A DNA stretch of 64,000 nucleotides from Rhodospirillales bacterium (lineage in GTDB: Bacteria; Pseudomonadota; Alphaproteobacteria; Rhodospirillales; Thalassospiraceae). Shown here in pieces: positions 11,529 through 21,653 of the stretch (position 1 is the first letter of the stretch; each line of letters starts with the position of its first letter). The notes under the pieces were generated by a model that had not been told where the DNA came from, did not search any database, and saw only the letters and a program-made list of their open reading frames with translations. The stretch lies in contig JAHQVT010000012.1 of NCBI GenBank assembly GCA_019634165.1, positions 367,528 through 431,527 of the forward strand. Reading direction: 5' to 3'. The position numbers were made by a program, and so were the translations under genes.

Positions 11529-12536
11529 TCATTCCGCCGCCTGTGCCAAGGCCGGTGCGGCAAGCTGTTTGAACAGCGCACTATGAATGCCCGATAGCAT
11601 CGAAAGCGCGATGCTTTCAGGCAATTGACCACCAATATCCAAACCGGCAGGGCTGGATATTTCAAAGGCAAGATCGCTGCGATGAAGGCCCGCTTGGCTC
11701 AAAACATCGGTAAATCGGTGACGCGGGCCAAGGGCCGAAAGATGCTTGACCGGCAAGCTGTGCAACATTGCCAAGGCAGCGGCATCAATGGTGATGCTGT
11801 GCGCCATTAAGACCACGGCATCGATCTTTTGATTTTGAACATGATGGACAAGGCCGGCATCAATTTTGCGCAAGATGGTGTCGGCATTGGGGAAATGTTC
11901 GGCCCGTGCATTGGCCGGACGTGGATCGACCAATGTGGTTTTCCAGCCCATTTGATGGGCGATATTGATCACCGGGCGGGCATCAATGCCGCCCCCCACC
12001 ACCAGAATATGGGGTTCGGGCAGGATCACTGTGACCAGCCAGTCGCCATCATGGCGGTTTTCAATATGGGCAGGGCGTTGACCGGTGATTTTGTCGTTGT
12101 TCTGGCCGATTTCGAAATAGCCTTCGACAGCACCGATTTTCTGGAAATAAAGCCCGCTTTCACGGTGCGTCAAAGCCGCGTGCAAATCCGAAAGCCCAAG
12201 ATCGTTTTGCGCATTTAATGGCTGCAGCATGATGTAAACTGTGCCGCCGCAGCCCACACCAAGTTTGAAGGATAGATCATCTTCATCATTGCCGTCATAG
12301 GTCAGCATGACGGTTTTGCCGGTATGCATGGCCTTACGCGCATTGCGGATGATGTCGGCTTCCAGGCACCCGCCACTCAGCAGGCCAAATTGTTGCCCAT
12401 GGCCATTGATCAGCATCATGGCACCGGCCTTGCGATAGGCCGATCCATCGGTGCGATATACCGTGCCAAGAACCCATTGGGTGGTGTCACGGTTTTGATG
12501 CCACGCACTTAGCATTGCAGAAAGTTGGTTGCTCAT
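11529..12536 (-). CDS. xdhC: XdhC/CoxI family protein (molybdenum enzyme maturation factor)
   Basis: N-term WVLGTVYRTDGSAYRKAGAMMLI, LLSGGCLEADI, Rossmann segment ILVVGGGIDARPVINIA. Confidence 0.87.
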   Translation of the reverse strand: MSNQLSAMLSAWHQNRDTTQWVLGTVYRTDGSAYRKAGAMMLINGHGQQFGLLSGGCLEADIIRNARKAMHTGKTVMLTYDGNDEDDLSFKLGVGCGGTVYIMLQPLNAQNDLGLSDLHAALTHRESGLYFQKIGAVEGYFEIGQNNDKITGQRPAHIENRHDGDWLVTVILPEPHILVVGGGIDARPVINIAHQMGWKTTLVDPRPANARAEHFPNADTILRKIDAGLVHHVQNQKIDAVVLMAHSITIDAAALAMLHSLPVKHLSALGPRHRFTDVLSQAGLHRSDLAFEISSPAGLDIGGQLPESIALSMLSGIHSALFKQLAAPALAQAAE

Positions 12537-12563
12537 CACTTGATCCCTTTTATGGAAGGACCA

Positions 12564-12614
12564 CTGCCCGGGAAACATCGGGGGGGGGGGGGAGAATAAA
12601 CATTCCCCGGGCAG
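12564..12614. repeat. Inverted repeat CTGCCCGGG/CCCGGGCAG enclosing a 13-nt poly-G (poly-C on coding strand) tract
   Basis: CTGCCCGGG 12564-12572, CCCGGGCAG 12606-12614, G13 at 12580-12592; lies between iorB stop and xdhC start. Confidence 0.85.
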
Positions 12615-12620
12615 CTTGCC

Positions 12621-14789
12621 TTACATGAAGTCGAAACCAGCCTTGGACATGGGAAGATCCATAATCCGCGTTCCGGTCTGTGCGAAGATCGCATTGGCAA
12701 CGGCCGGCCCGGTTGGGGGCACACCCGGTTCGCCAACACCTGTCGGTGCATTGTTCGAACGAACAATGACGACCTCGACTTCAGGCATCTCGTGATTGCG
12801 CAGCAGATCGTAATCAGGGAAGTTATATTGATAGACTTCCCCGTCGCTTAGCGTGATCTGATTGCGATAGATGGCAGACAAGGCAAAGCCAGCGCCGCCT
12901 TCCATCTGGGCGCGGATGACATCGGGATTTACTGCAACCCCGCATTCAACACCCATGAACAGTTTGTTGACCTTGACCGTGGTGCCATCGACCGTGACAT
13001 CAGCAACAACCGCAACACAGGTGTTAAACGAGAAGTGCGATGCAAAGCCGCGCTTATCGCCTTTTTTCCAGCCGGAAATCTCGCGGACATGTTTGATGGC
13101 CTCAATCATGCGGGCCTGATTGGCGGTACCACCGTCAAGCATCGCAAGGCGCATTTCAATCGGGTCCTGACCGGTTTCAGTTGCCACCATATCCATCAGG
13201 GTTTCCATGACAAATCCTGTATGGGTATGGCCAACTGAACGCCACCAGTTGATTGGAACGGGCGTTTGAAAATCACTAAGCCCAATACCGAAATTCGGCA
13301 CGTTATAAAGGCTTTCAGCGACACCTTCGGCGGATGTTGGGTCAATGTCGTTCTGGACCATTCCGGCAAAAGGCGTGCCTTTTACGATGGATTTAATCGC
13401 AAGCCGATGATCCCAGCCAATGATCTTGCCATCGGCATCAAGGCCGATTTTTGCCCGGTGGGCAGACATCGGGCGATAATACCCGCCTTTAATATCGTCT
13501 TCGCGGCTCCAGACCAGTTTGACCGGTACTTTACCCCCCGAAACGGCAAAGGCCATGGCTGCTTCGGTGTTGTAATCCGATGTCGCATTAGCGCGACGCC
13601 CGAACGATCCACCGGCATACAGCGTTTTGACCTCGACCTGGGATGGGTCAAGTTCAAGAACGGCGGCGACCATTGGCTGGGTAAAGGTCGGGAACTGGCA
13701 GCCGTCATGAACGCGCACACCATTTTCGGTGGGTTCAATCGTGCAGTTTTCCGGCTCCAACGGTGCATGGGCAAGGAACGGGAAGGTGAATTCTGCATCA
13801 ATCGTTTTGGTCGCATTGGCAAGAACGGGGGCGACCGATGCCAATGGGACTTCGTGATTGGCATCAAATTGCGGGCTATCAAGCATCGCCTTATGATCGG
13901 CAATCATGGCATCAGTGCTGCGTGTCTCAGCCACACTGAAATCCCATTCAACGGATAGGGCATCGCGGGCCTGAAACGCAGCCCATGTGTTTTTGCCAAA
14001 GGCAACCACACCGGCCTTGTTCGGCAGAACCTGTGCGGCAATAAAGCCGCCGATTTCCTTGGCATCAGCATCATCAAACGAGACAACCGTGCCTCCGAAT
14101 TTCGGGCTTCTGATGATGGCGGCATAGATCATGCCGGGCAGATTGACATCCATGGCAAACATCGCTGTGCCATTGGTTTTGCCGGTATTGTCTTTGCGGT
14201 GCAGTTTTTCACTGCCGATCAGTTTGAACTGATTTGGGGTTTTGACCGCTGGCTTTTCGAAGGCTTCAAGTGTTGCGGCAATGGCAACGAATTCACCGAA
14301 ATGACCGGAATTTCCACCAGATGACAGCATGCCGTTTTCAACGGTGATGGTGCTGGCATCCACATCCCATTTCTGGGCGGCGGCACGGATTAGAAGATCA
14401 CGCGCGGCGGCACCGGCTTCGCGGTATTGCATGAAGGAATTGGCGATCGAGGTCGATCCGCCCGTGCCCTGTGCGTGAAAGAACAAGTTGGCATAACGGT
14501 TATTGTCGGATGGGGCGAATTCGATCTGAACGGCATCCCAGTCAGCGTCGAGTTCTTCGGCAACCAGTGTGGTAAGGCCGGTTGTCGTCCCTTGGCCCAT
14601 TTCGAAATGTTTGATGATGACGGTGACAGTGCCATCGGCATCAATCTCGACAAAGGGGTTAAGGCCGGTTGCAACAGCAGCAGATGTGCCTGCTGCTAAA
14701 ACGCCCTTGGCGTTCAAGCCGACCAAAAGGGCGGTGGTGCCCGCCGCTGTTGCCTTAAGAAAACCGCGGCGTGAAACATTGATGGTCAT
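12621..14789 (-). CDS. iorB: Molybdopterin-binding large subunit, isoquinoline 1-oxidoreductase/aldehyde oxidase type, Tat-exported
   Basis: Tat motif SRRGFLKATAAG; xanthine dehydrogenase-family motifs YAGGSFGRRANA, GVGEPGVPPTGPAVANAIF. Confidence 0.87.
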   Translation of the reverse strand: MTINVSRRGFLKATAAGTTALLVGLNAKGVLAAGTSAAVATGLNPFVEIDADGTVTVIIKHFEMGQGTTTGLTTLVAEELDADWDAVQIEFAPSDNNRYANLFFHAQGTGGSTSIANSFMQYREAGAAARDLLIRAAAQKWDVDASTITVENGMLSSGGNSGHFGEFVAIAATLEAFEKPAVKTPNQFKLIGSEKLHRKDNTGKTNGTAMFAMDVNLPGMIYAAIIRSPKFGGTVVSFDDADAKEIGGFIAAQVLPNKAGVVAFGKNTWAAFQARDALSVEWDFSVAETRSTDAMIADHKAMLDSPQFDANHEVPLASVAPVLANATKTIDAEFTFPFLAHAPLEPENCTIEPTENGVRVHDGCQFPTFTQPMVAAVLELDPSQVEVKTLYAGGSFGRRANATSDYNTEAAMAFAVSGGKVPVKLVWSREDDIKGGYYRPMSAHRAKIGLDADGKIIGWDHRLAIKSIVKGTPFAGMVQNDIDPTSAEGVAESLYNVPNFGIGLSDFQTPVPINWWRSVGHTHTGFVMETLMDMVATETGQDPIEMRLAMLDGGTANQARMIEAIKHVREISGWKKGDKRGFASHFSFNTCVAVVADVTVDGTTVKVNKLFMGVECGVAVNPDVIRAQMEGGAGFALSAIYRNQITLSDGEVYQYNFPDYDLLRNHEMPEVEVVIVRSNNAPTGVGEPGVPPTGPAVANAIFAQTGTRIMDLPMSKAGFDFM

Positions 14790-14792
14790 GAC

Positions 14793-15254
14793 TTAGGCCT
14801 CCAGCTTTTGCGATGCCAGCTTGATGGCTTCGTTAATGCGGACATAGGTCACACAGCGGCATGCATTGCCGTCCATGTAATCTTTGATGTCTTCATCGGT
14901 CGGGCTGGGGTTTTCGGTCAGAAGGCCGATGGCCGACATGATTTGACCCGATTGGCACCAGCCACATTGCACGACGTCTTTTTCACGCCATGCCGCCTGA
15001 ACGGCCTGTGCGACCTTGTCGGTTGCCCCTTCGATGGTGGTGATTTCGGCCTCAGTCGCATCTTCAACAAAGGTTTGGCACGATCGGGTCGGGTAGCCGT
15101 CAACATGCACAGTGCACGCGCCACAATAGGCAACGCCGCATCCAAACTTGGTGCCGGTAAGCTGCAGTTCGTCGCGCAAAATCCACAGCAAGGGTGTGCC
15201 AGGTTCTGCATCAACGGTGCGGGATTCTCCATTGATCTTAAGCTGATATTGCAT
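14793..15254 (-). CDS. iorA: (2Fe-2S)-binding small subunit, isoquinoline 1-oxidoreductase type
   Basis: CGVAYCGACTVHVDG and CGWCQSGQIM...GNACRCVTYVRI two [2Fe-2S] motifs. Confidence 0.92.
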   Translation of the reverse strand: MQYQLKINGESRTVDAEPGTPLLWILRDELQLTGTKFGCGVAYCGACTVHVDGYPTRSCQTFVEDATEAEITTIEGATDKVAQAVQAAWREKDVVQCGWCQSGQIMSAIGLLTENPSPTDEDIKDYMDGNACRCVTYVRINEAIKLASQKLEA

Positions 15255-15410
15255 GACCGCCTCTCTCTCTTGGCTTGTTATGCAATATCATGGCGTGGAT
15301 GCAGGTAACCGAGGGGTAAACGTGCGCCAAGACCCGATTGCTTGATCGGGAAGGTGGGGAAACTGCGCAATTTCAGAAGCCGCGACGGGCTGTTGTCGAA
15401 ATAAAAAAAA

Positions 15411-15445
15411 GCCTGTCAGTGCACAGCGGCAACGACAGGCTTTTT
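15411..15445. terminator. Rho-independent terminator (bidirectional, A8/T5 flanked)
   Basis: AAAAAAAA-GCCTGTC...GACAGGC-TTTTT between iorA and the DUF1127 gene. Confidence 0.75.
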
Positions 15446-15492
15446 AACTTGGCAAGACAGGTGGGGCGCCCGTTTGCCATTCATCGGGGGGA

Positions 15493-15726
15493 TTATTTCG
15501 GGGCATAGCCTTTTTCGCAGGCGAATTCGACGTCACTGCGGGCAATGCCAATATCTGCAAGAACTTCACGTGGCGCATGGCGCAGCATTTCGGTGTCACG
15601 GGCAACCTTAAATGCAGTGGCCCATTTGCGTGGGAAAAGGACGAGCCAGCGCCAGATGGATGCGCCCGAAACCGGCGCTACATTGGTGGTGGCGGCGAGG
15701 GAGTCAGTCGTAAACTGTGCTGGCAT
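15493..15726 (-). CDS. DUF1127 domain-containing small protein
   Basis: RDTEMLRHAPREVLADIGIARSDVE matches the DUF1127 pattern. Confidence 0.82.
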   Translation of the reverse strand: MPAQFTTDSLAATTNVAPVSGASIWRWLVLFPRKWATAFKVARDTEMLRHAPREVLADIGIARSDVEFACEKGYAPK

Positions 15727-15835
15727 GATGCTGGCTCGCTAGTTTGTTTGCTAATAAGGGGACAAAGTTTCCTTTGAACCCACAAACAATTTACGCCTGA
15801 GATGTGTTAATTGGCGCGCAAACTTCGCAAATCCG

Positions 15836-15850
15836 TGCGAGATTCTCGCA
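15836..15850. promoter_or_regulatory. Perfect 15 bp dyad TGCGAGATTCTCGCA in divergent intergenic region
   Basis: TGCGAGA-T-TCTCGCA, between divergent DUF1127 gene and Lrp-family gene. Confidence 0.45.
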
Positions 15851-15942
15851 AAAAATTTGTAAAAACGATTTTCTTTCGCTCGCCGCATAGGTCATGTTTG
15901 GGTGCAGCGCGTTATATCACCATGATTCGGGAAAATTGAACT

Positions 15943-16380
15943 TTGGCGGAACTCGATAAATTCGACTATCGCCTGCTTGAACTGTTGCAGGAAAACAGTC
16001 GGTTAACTGGCACTGAGCTTGCGGACAAGGTTGGCCTTTCGTCCGCGGCATGCCTGCGCCGTGTCCAGCGTTTGCGCGAAACGGGCGTGATTGAACGCGA
16101 TGTTGCGGTGGTCTCGCCCAAAGTTTTCGGCAAGAAGATGATGGTCATTGTTCTGTTGACCATGGAACGGGATCGCCCGGACCGCTATATGCTGATGCGC
16201 GAAGAATTCGGCAAAATGCCCGAAGTGGTGCAATGTCATCATGTGACGGGTGCGCATGATTTTGTTCTGCGTATTCAGGTCAGTGACATGGAAGAATATA
16301 GTGCTTTTGTCGATCGGGTGTTTCATGAACCCTATATCAAACGCTATGAAAGTCTGGCGGTTCTGGGGTCGCTGAAATAG
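15943..16380 (+). CDS. Lrp/AsnC family transcriptional regulator (apparent TTG start)
   Basis: LDKFDYRLLELLQENSRLTGTELADKVGLSSAACLRRVQRL HTH and RAM domain. Confidence 0.9.
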   Translation: MAELDKFDYRLLELLQENSRLTGTELADKVGLSSAACLRRVQRLRETGVIERDVAVVSPKVFGKKMMVIVLLTMERDRPDRYMLMREEFGKMPEVVQCHHVTGAHDFVLRIQVSDMEEYSAFVDRVFHEPYIKRYESLAVLGSLK

Positions 16381-16606
16381 CGGTTTTGGGCAGCAGGAAA
16401 AGGTCGACCGGCGCTGTTTTGATTGTTCATTTATTTTGAATAATTGCGGGCATTATTCATTTTTAGTGCAGAATTAAGGGGCGGGCCAGAAGCCCGCCAC
16501 GGGCCTTCTCATTTTACCCCATTTGTAATTGTATGAGGATTTATCTGCGGCGTGCGGGAAGAGTCCCACGTTTGCGATATTGATCATGCTGGAGTTGCGA
16601 CCTTGA

Positions 16607-17671
16607 TCATGCCGGAATGGTTTTTTCGGCGGCGTCAAACAGATGCACATTTTCCGACCCAAACGTTAGTCCAACCATATCACCCACCACGGCTTCGGAA
16701 TGGCCGACGATGCGCACGGTAAACAGGCCGACATCGGTGACATTGACATAGGCAAAGCTGTCCGAACCGAGATGTTCCATCACATCAATCTGCCCGGTCA
16801 GGATCGTTGTGCTGGCATCAGTTGCATCACATAGGGCCAAATGTTCCGGGCGAATACCCATTTTGGTCGCACCCTCGGCGTTGCGGCCAATATCGGATGT
16901 ATTGCCATTGCCAAATGTCAGAGCGGTGCCGGAACCGGTGCAATCAACCACATTCATTTTGGGCGAGCCGATGAATTGGGCGACAAACAGGTTGCCGGGA
17001 TGACGGTAAAGATCAAGCGGAGATCCGATTTGTTCGATCTGTCCGGCCTGAAGCACGACGATTTTATCGGCCAAGGTCATGGCTTCGACCTGATCATGGG
17101 TCACATAGATCATGGTCGCGCCAAGTTTTTGGTGCAGGCGGGCAATTTCGAGGCGCATTTCAACGCGCAAGGCGGCATCAAGGTTTGATAGCGGTTCATC
17201 AAACAAGAACGCCTTGGGTTCGCGGACAATCGCACGCCCAATGGCAACACGTTGTCGTTGCCCGCCCGAAAGGGCCTTTGGTTTGCGTTCAAGATAGTCT
17301 TCAAGTTTGAGCGTTGCGGCGGCTTCATCGACCTTCGCGGTAATTTCGGCCTTGGGCATGCCGCCAACGGTTAGGGCAAAGCCCATATTTTCGCGCACGG
17401 ATTTATGGGGATAAAGCGCGTAGGATTGAAACACCATGGAGAGTTCGCGTTCTGCCGGTGGTTTGCCGGTAACGTCATCGCCGTCAATCAGGATGTGCCC
17501 GTCGGATGCCTCGACCAAGCCCGCAATCAATCGCAGAAGCGTTGATTTGCCACATCCCGAGGGGCCCACGAAAATAGCCAGCTCGCCTTCGTTAATTTGA
17601 AGGTTGATGCCCTTGATGACTTCAACCCCGCCAAATGATTTACGGACATCTTTGAGTTCGATCTGACCCAT
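16607..17671 (-). CDS. Sugar ABC transporter ATP-binding protein (UgpC/MalK type)
   Basis: [53 protein letters not shown]-terminal TOBE region. Confidence 0.92.
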   Translation of the reverse strand: MGQIELKDVRKSFGGVEVIKGINLQINEGELAIFVGPSGCGKSTLLRLIAGLVEASDGHILIDGDDVTGKPPAERELSMVFQSYALYPHKSVRENMGFALTVGGMPKAEITAKVDEAAATLKLEDYLERKPKALSGGQRQRVAIGRAIVREPKAFLFDEPLSNLDAALRVEMRLEIARLHQKLGATMIYVTHDQVEAMTLADKIVVLQAGQIEQIGSPLDLYRHPGNLFVAQFIGSPKMNVVDCTGSGTALTFGNGNTSDIGRNAEGATKMGIRPEHLALCDATDASTTILTGQIDVMEHLGSDSFAYVNVTDVGLFTVRIVGHSEAVVGDMVGLTFGSENVHLFDAAEKTIPA

Positions 17672-17672
17672 T

Positions 17673-19016
17673 TTATTTGGCCTCCTGATCTGCGGTATTG
17701 GGTGTTGGCGTGCTGTTCGTGTCTTCTGTCGGACGCGAGGCCCAATAAAGCGACATTGCTGCGGTCCATGAAAAATCCGATCCGCCACCACCCCGGCCGG
17801 TTATCGGGCAGAAATATTCGCGGTAATCGGATTGTTCGATAAGGGCTTGGGTATCGGCGCGGATGCGTTCGGCAAGATCGGTTTCGCCATGTTCGATCAA
17901 ACCGGTGGCAATCATCCAGTTCACCATCGCCCAGACGGGACCGCGCCAATAGCGGATTGAATCAAACAGTTCGTGGTTCGGGTCGAAACTTGGCACACCA
18001 TGTTTGACCTGTGCCAGCCAATCAGCAAGGGTCGCAGCCATTTTGCCAGCGCGTGGGTTTTCAACATGCCCGGCAAACAGGGCAAGCCAGCTTCCCGATG
18101 TCAGGCCGGTGGCATATTCATCCCGGCGCAGATCAAGGGTGACATAGCCGCCAACGTCATCAGACCACAGCTTTTCAAACCCGGCATCAAGACGGGCAAG
18201 ACGGGATTTCGCGCGTTTGGCAATGTCATCCTTGCCAAGAAGCTGTGCCATGGCGATCAAATCGCGTTCAGCCCGGCGCAAGATCGCGTTCATGCCCGGT
18301 TCGGCAACCCAAAACGGGCAGTCCCGCGCAATGGTTTTTGTATCCCAATTGCATTCACGCCCGAATTTCACCAACGCCATGTAATGATCATAGTCATTCT
18401 TTTTCGGGCGTTCGTCTTCATCGACAATGTCGGTGTCGCGGCGGTGATAGGTGCCAACCCCGGTGGTATCGATGAATGAGAGTGGGCGGTCCCAATCGGG
18501 CAAATTATCCCGACCGCTTTCCCATGGATGCATGATGGCAACAATGCCAAGCCCATCCGGGTCACGGGCATCAAGAAACCATTGATGCCAACGGTCAAGT
18601 TTCGGCAAAATCTTGGCTGCGCGGTCGCGATGCGCCTCAACATTTTCGGCCAGAAGGCGCTGAATGACGGTTGCGGCGACCGGGGGCTGTGTGATGCCCG
18701 AGGTTGGCGGATCATTGGCAATATCGGCCGTGCCCCATTGGTCCGGACCGGGGAAGTAGCTTTTTTCCACTTTCCAGAAAATGATATGCGGGACCATGCC
18801 ATTGTCCCATTGGGCAGACAGAAGACTTTCGACTTCCTGCCATGCCCGGTCGGGATCAAAAATTGAAAATCCAAGCGCGACCAGCGCACTGTCCCAGTTC
18901 CATTGAAATGGATAAAGCTTGGCACTTGGCACGGTATATCCGCCGCGATCATTGGCAATCAGGATGTCGGCGGCACGCCTGCTTTTGGGGGGAAGTTGGG
19001 TTAAATTCATGCTCAT
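17673..19016 (-). CDS. Glycoside hydrolase, GH63/MGH1-like (mannosylglycerate hydrolase-like)
   Basis: [31 protein letters not shown]...[10 protein letters not shown] and [15 protein letters not shown] motifs of an (alpha/alpha)6 hydrolase. Confidence 0.8.
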   Translation of the reverse strand: MSMNLTQLPPKSRRAADILIANDRGGYTVPSAKLYPFQWNWDSALVALGFSIFDPDRAWQEVESLLSAQWDNGMVPHIIFWKVEKSYFPGPDQWGTADIANDPPTSGITQPPVAATVIQRLLAENVEAHRDRAAKILPKLDRWHQWFLDARDPDGLGIVAIMHPWESGRDNLPDWDRPLSFIDTTGVGTYHRRDTDIVDEDERPKKNDYDHYMALVKFGRECNWDTKTIARDCPFWVAEPGMNAILRRAERDLIAMAQLLGKDDIAKRAKSRLARLDAGFEKLWSDDVGGYVTLDLRRDEYATGLTSGSWLALFAGHVENPRAGKMAATLADWLAQVKHGVPSFDPNHELFDSIRYWRGPVWAMVNWMIATGLIEHGETDLAERIRADTQALIEQSDYREYFCPITGRGGGGSDFSWTAAMSLYWASRPTEDTNSTPTPNTADQEAK

Positions 19017-20242
19017 CCCTTAACACTCCCGGCGGTCAGGCCTTGGACGAGGAAGCGTTCAAACCAGAGGAAAATGACAAGGATCGGCACGGTTGCGATC
19101 ACCGCACCCGCCATAAGGTGTTGGCGGGGGACTTCCGATGAATTAAGCGAGACAACCCCGCGTGACAGGGTGAAGATGTCAGGATCATCAAGGAACATGA
19201 AAGCAAACAGGAATTCGTTCCATGCGATCATGAAGACATAAAGCGATACCGATGCCAAAGCCGGAAGGGCGAGTGGCAGGGTGATTTTCCAGATCACGCC
19301 AAGACGCGAGAGGCCATCCATCAGGCCGGCTTCTTCCAGTTCAGCCGGAAGGCCGCGGAAATACCCCTGCAGCATATAAAGTGCGACCGGGACCGTTGTT
19401 GCCGGATAGACGATCAAAAGCCCGACCACCGTATTGCGCAGGCCAAGCTGGCTAAACACCGCATAAAGCGGGATGACCAGAACAATCATCGGCACGAGAT
19501 AAATCAGAAGGATCGAGCTTGAAAGAACCGTCTGACCGGGGAATTTCAACCGGGCCACGGCGTAAGCACCGGGGATGGAAAAGGCCAGCGTGATCAACAC
19601 GGTCGAGACAGACACGATGGTCGAGATCAGAAGGAAGCGGCCAAAATTGAATTTGGTAAACAGTTCGACATAACTGTCAAACAGGCTTGCCGCCCCTTGG
19701 GTAAGATCAATCGATAGATCCAGAGGGTTTAAGAACAGTTCCTGCTGGTTCTTGAGACTTGTCATGACCATCACATAGAAGGGCAGAATGACGATCACGC
19801 TAAAGAAGACAAAGCCAAAACCCTTGAGAACGCGCACGATCACAAGATCGGTTTTATAGCGTTTCAGCATCCCGGCATGGATATCAATCAGAACTGCGCG
19901 GTTGGCAAATGTCACGGCAAGGGCAACCAGACCAACGCCAAATGCCTGTATGAGCGAACTTTCCGAAAAGGCCAAGCTGAACGGGGCACCAAAGGAGACG
20001 AGAATCATCGCAATGATCACGCCAGCAAAGGCCACAAGATAAAGCCCCGGTGTCCGGTCTTTGGGGGGGCGAAGTAATATGATTGCGGCATTGACCGCCC
20101 CGCCAAGTGCGCCGGCGGAAATGATCGGTGTTGCCGGAAGCCCGGTGATCAGGGTTAGGGAAATGCCGATGATGGCAACCGCAATCGCCCCCCATAGCAA
20201 ACCCGATATAAGGCCAAGAAGAAGACCCGTACCAATACGCAT
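19013..20242 (-). CDS. Carbohydrate ABC transporter permease (MalG type)
   Basis: EEAGLMDGLSRLGVIWKITLPLALPALASVSLY EAA loop; extended N-terminal TM region. Confidence 0.88.
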   Translation of the reverse strand: MRIGTGLLLGLISGLLWGAIAVAIIGISLTLITGLPATPIISAGALGGAVNAAIILLRPPKDRTPGLYLVAFAGVIIAMILVSFGAPFSLAFSESSLIQAFGVGLVALAVTFANRAVLIDIHAGMLKRYKTDLVIVRVLKGFGFVFFSVIVILPFYVMVMTSLKNQQELFLNPLDLSIDLTQGAASLFDSYVELFTKFNFGRFLLISTIVSVSTVLITLAFSIPGAYAVARLKFPGQTVLSSSILLIYLVPMIVLVIPLYAVFSQLGLRNTVVGLLIVYPATTVPVALYMLQGYFRGLPAELEEAGLMDGLSRLGVIWKITLPLALPALASVSLYVFMIAWNEFLFAFMFLDDPDIFTLSRGVVSLNSSEVPRQHLMAGAVIATVPILVIFLWFERFLVQGLTAGSVKG

Positions 20243-21579
20243 TACGAATCCTCCCGGTGGACGAATTTGAAATAGAACACGGCAAAGATCAGAAGCAGGA
20301 TAAAGATCGCAACCGCGACCGCCGCCCCCGCCCCCAGGTTCGATAGGGCAAAGCCCTGTTCATAGACATCAACCGTCAATGTCCGCGTACCCGCAGCCCC
20401 GCCGGTCAAAAGGAAAATGTCGTCAAACTTGTTAAACGTCCAAATGAACCGCAACAGGAACAAGGTCGACAGGATGCCCAAAAGCTGTGGCAGGGAAATG
20501 TGCCAGAACTGTTGAAGCGGGGTGGCACCATCGACTTCGGCGGCCTCGTACATGTCGGATGAAATTGACTGCATGCGGGCTAGAATGAACAGGAATGATA
20601 GCGGGAAATACCGCCATGCTTCAAAGGCAATCACGGTTGCCAAGGCCAACGGAAATTCAAAGGTCATGCCGAAAATATCGATGGGCAATGCCCGTTGACC
20701 AAAGAAATTCACACCTTCGTCGGCAAGGTTCATGCGCAAAAGAATGGCATTGAATGTGCCGTTAAACGGATCAAGCAAGATCACCCATGTAAAGGCGACC
20801 GCGATCACGGGGGCAACATAGGGAAACAGGAACAAACCCCGGATGATGGAGCGACCTGCAAAGGGTTTGTTTAAAATCAGGGCGGCAAAAAGGCCCAAAA
20901 GCAGCGCACCCAAGGTGCCAAATACGGTATAGGCAATCGACACCCAAAGAACCGACCAAAATTCACGGGAATCAAATATCCGGGCAAAGTTGTCGAAGGT
21001 GAATTCGCTGTTGGTCAGGATGTTTTCAGCCGAGCCAATGACGGTTGGTTCGCTATCGCGTGGCGAGATTGGATTGGCGGCAAAACCTGCATCGGCAATG
21101 GCGGTCAGTTCCAGTCGTTTGCGTTCACCTGCTTCAAGCTGATCAAGGGTACAGCGAACGTCGCTGCCGGTAACACGACAAGCTGGATCGACTTTGGTGA
21201 TTGTGATGCCGGTCGGTAGTGTATCGGTCAGGATGACGTCGGTAATGTCGCCTTTGCGCGACGAATTACGCATACGGTATTGGATGCTAAATTCTTGGCC
21301 AGCAACGTCAAAGTCGCCACGAACACGTTCTGAAACAACCGGGGTTGGTGGCCGCAGATCAGACAGTTTGACCGGCTTTACCGATATCCAGAAATTGGCT
21401 AGCAATGGAAACAGGACAACGCCCATAACGATCAAGAAAGTCGGGGCAAGCATCCAAAGTGCCAGCTTGGCTTCGCGCCGTGCCATCGGGCCAATTTTTG
21501 ATTTGCGTTTTGGCGTTTGCCCGTTTGAGTGCGGCGGGGCGTTTGCCGATGGTGTGTTTGTGCCGTGGGACGTGGTCAT
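20242..21579 (-). CDS. Carbohydrate ABC transporter permease (MalF type) with an inserted DUF11-like periplasmic domain
   Basis: EAAEVDGATPLQQFWHISLPQL EAA loop; residues ~85-170 form a DUF11-like segment between TM1 and TM2. Confidence 0.87.
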   Translation of the reverse strand: MTTSHGTNTPSANAPPHSNGQTPKRKSKIGPMARREAKLALWMLAPTFLIVMGVVLFPLLANFWISVKPVKLSDLRPPTPVVSERVRGDFDVAGQEFSIQYRMRNSSRKGDITDVILTDTLPTGITITKVDPACRVTGSDVRCTLDQLEAGERKRLELTAIADAGFAANPISPRDSEPTVIGSAENILTNSEFTFDNFARIFDSREFWSVLWVSIAYTVFGTLGALLLGLFAALILNKPFAGRSIIRGLFLFPYVAPVIAVAFTWVILLDPFNGTFNAILLRMNLADEGVNFFGQRALPIDIFGMTFEFPLALATVIAFEAWRYFPLSFLFILARMQSISSDMYEAAEVDGATPLQQFWHISLPQLLGILSTLFLLRFIWTFNKFDDIFLLTGGAAGTRTLTVDVYEQGFALSNLGAGAAVAVAIFILLLIFAVFYFKFVHREDS

Positions 21580-21609
21580 CGTCTTGGTATCCGTTGTGAA
21601 AAGCGGAAG

Positions 21610-21641
21610 TCCGGGGCACGCAGATTATTGCGTGCCCCGGA
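21610..21641. promoter_or_regulatory. Intra-operon stem-loop between binding-protein and permease genes
   Basis: TCCGGGGCACGCA-GATTAT-TGCGTGCCCCGGA, perfect 13 bp stem. Confidence 0.7.
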
Positions 21642-21653
21642 TACAAGATCGTG

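Noticed and set aside
13266-13958. 230 aa plus-strand ORF
   Set aside because: Antisense of iorB
16480-16498. GGCGGGC-CAGAA-GCCCGCC hairpin after the Lrp gene
   Set aside because: Short stem without a clear T-tract; insufficient to call a terminator
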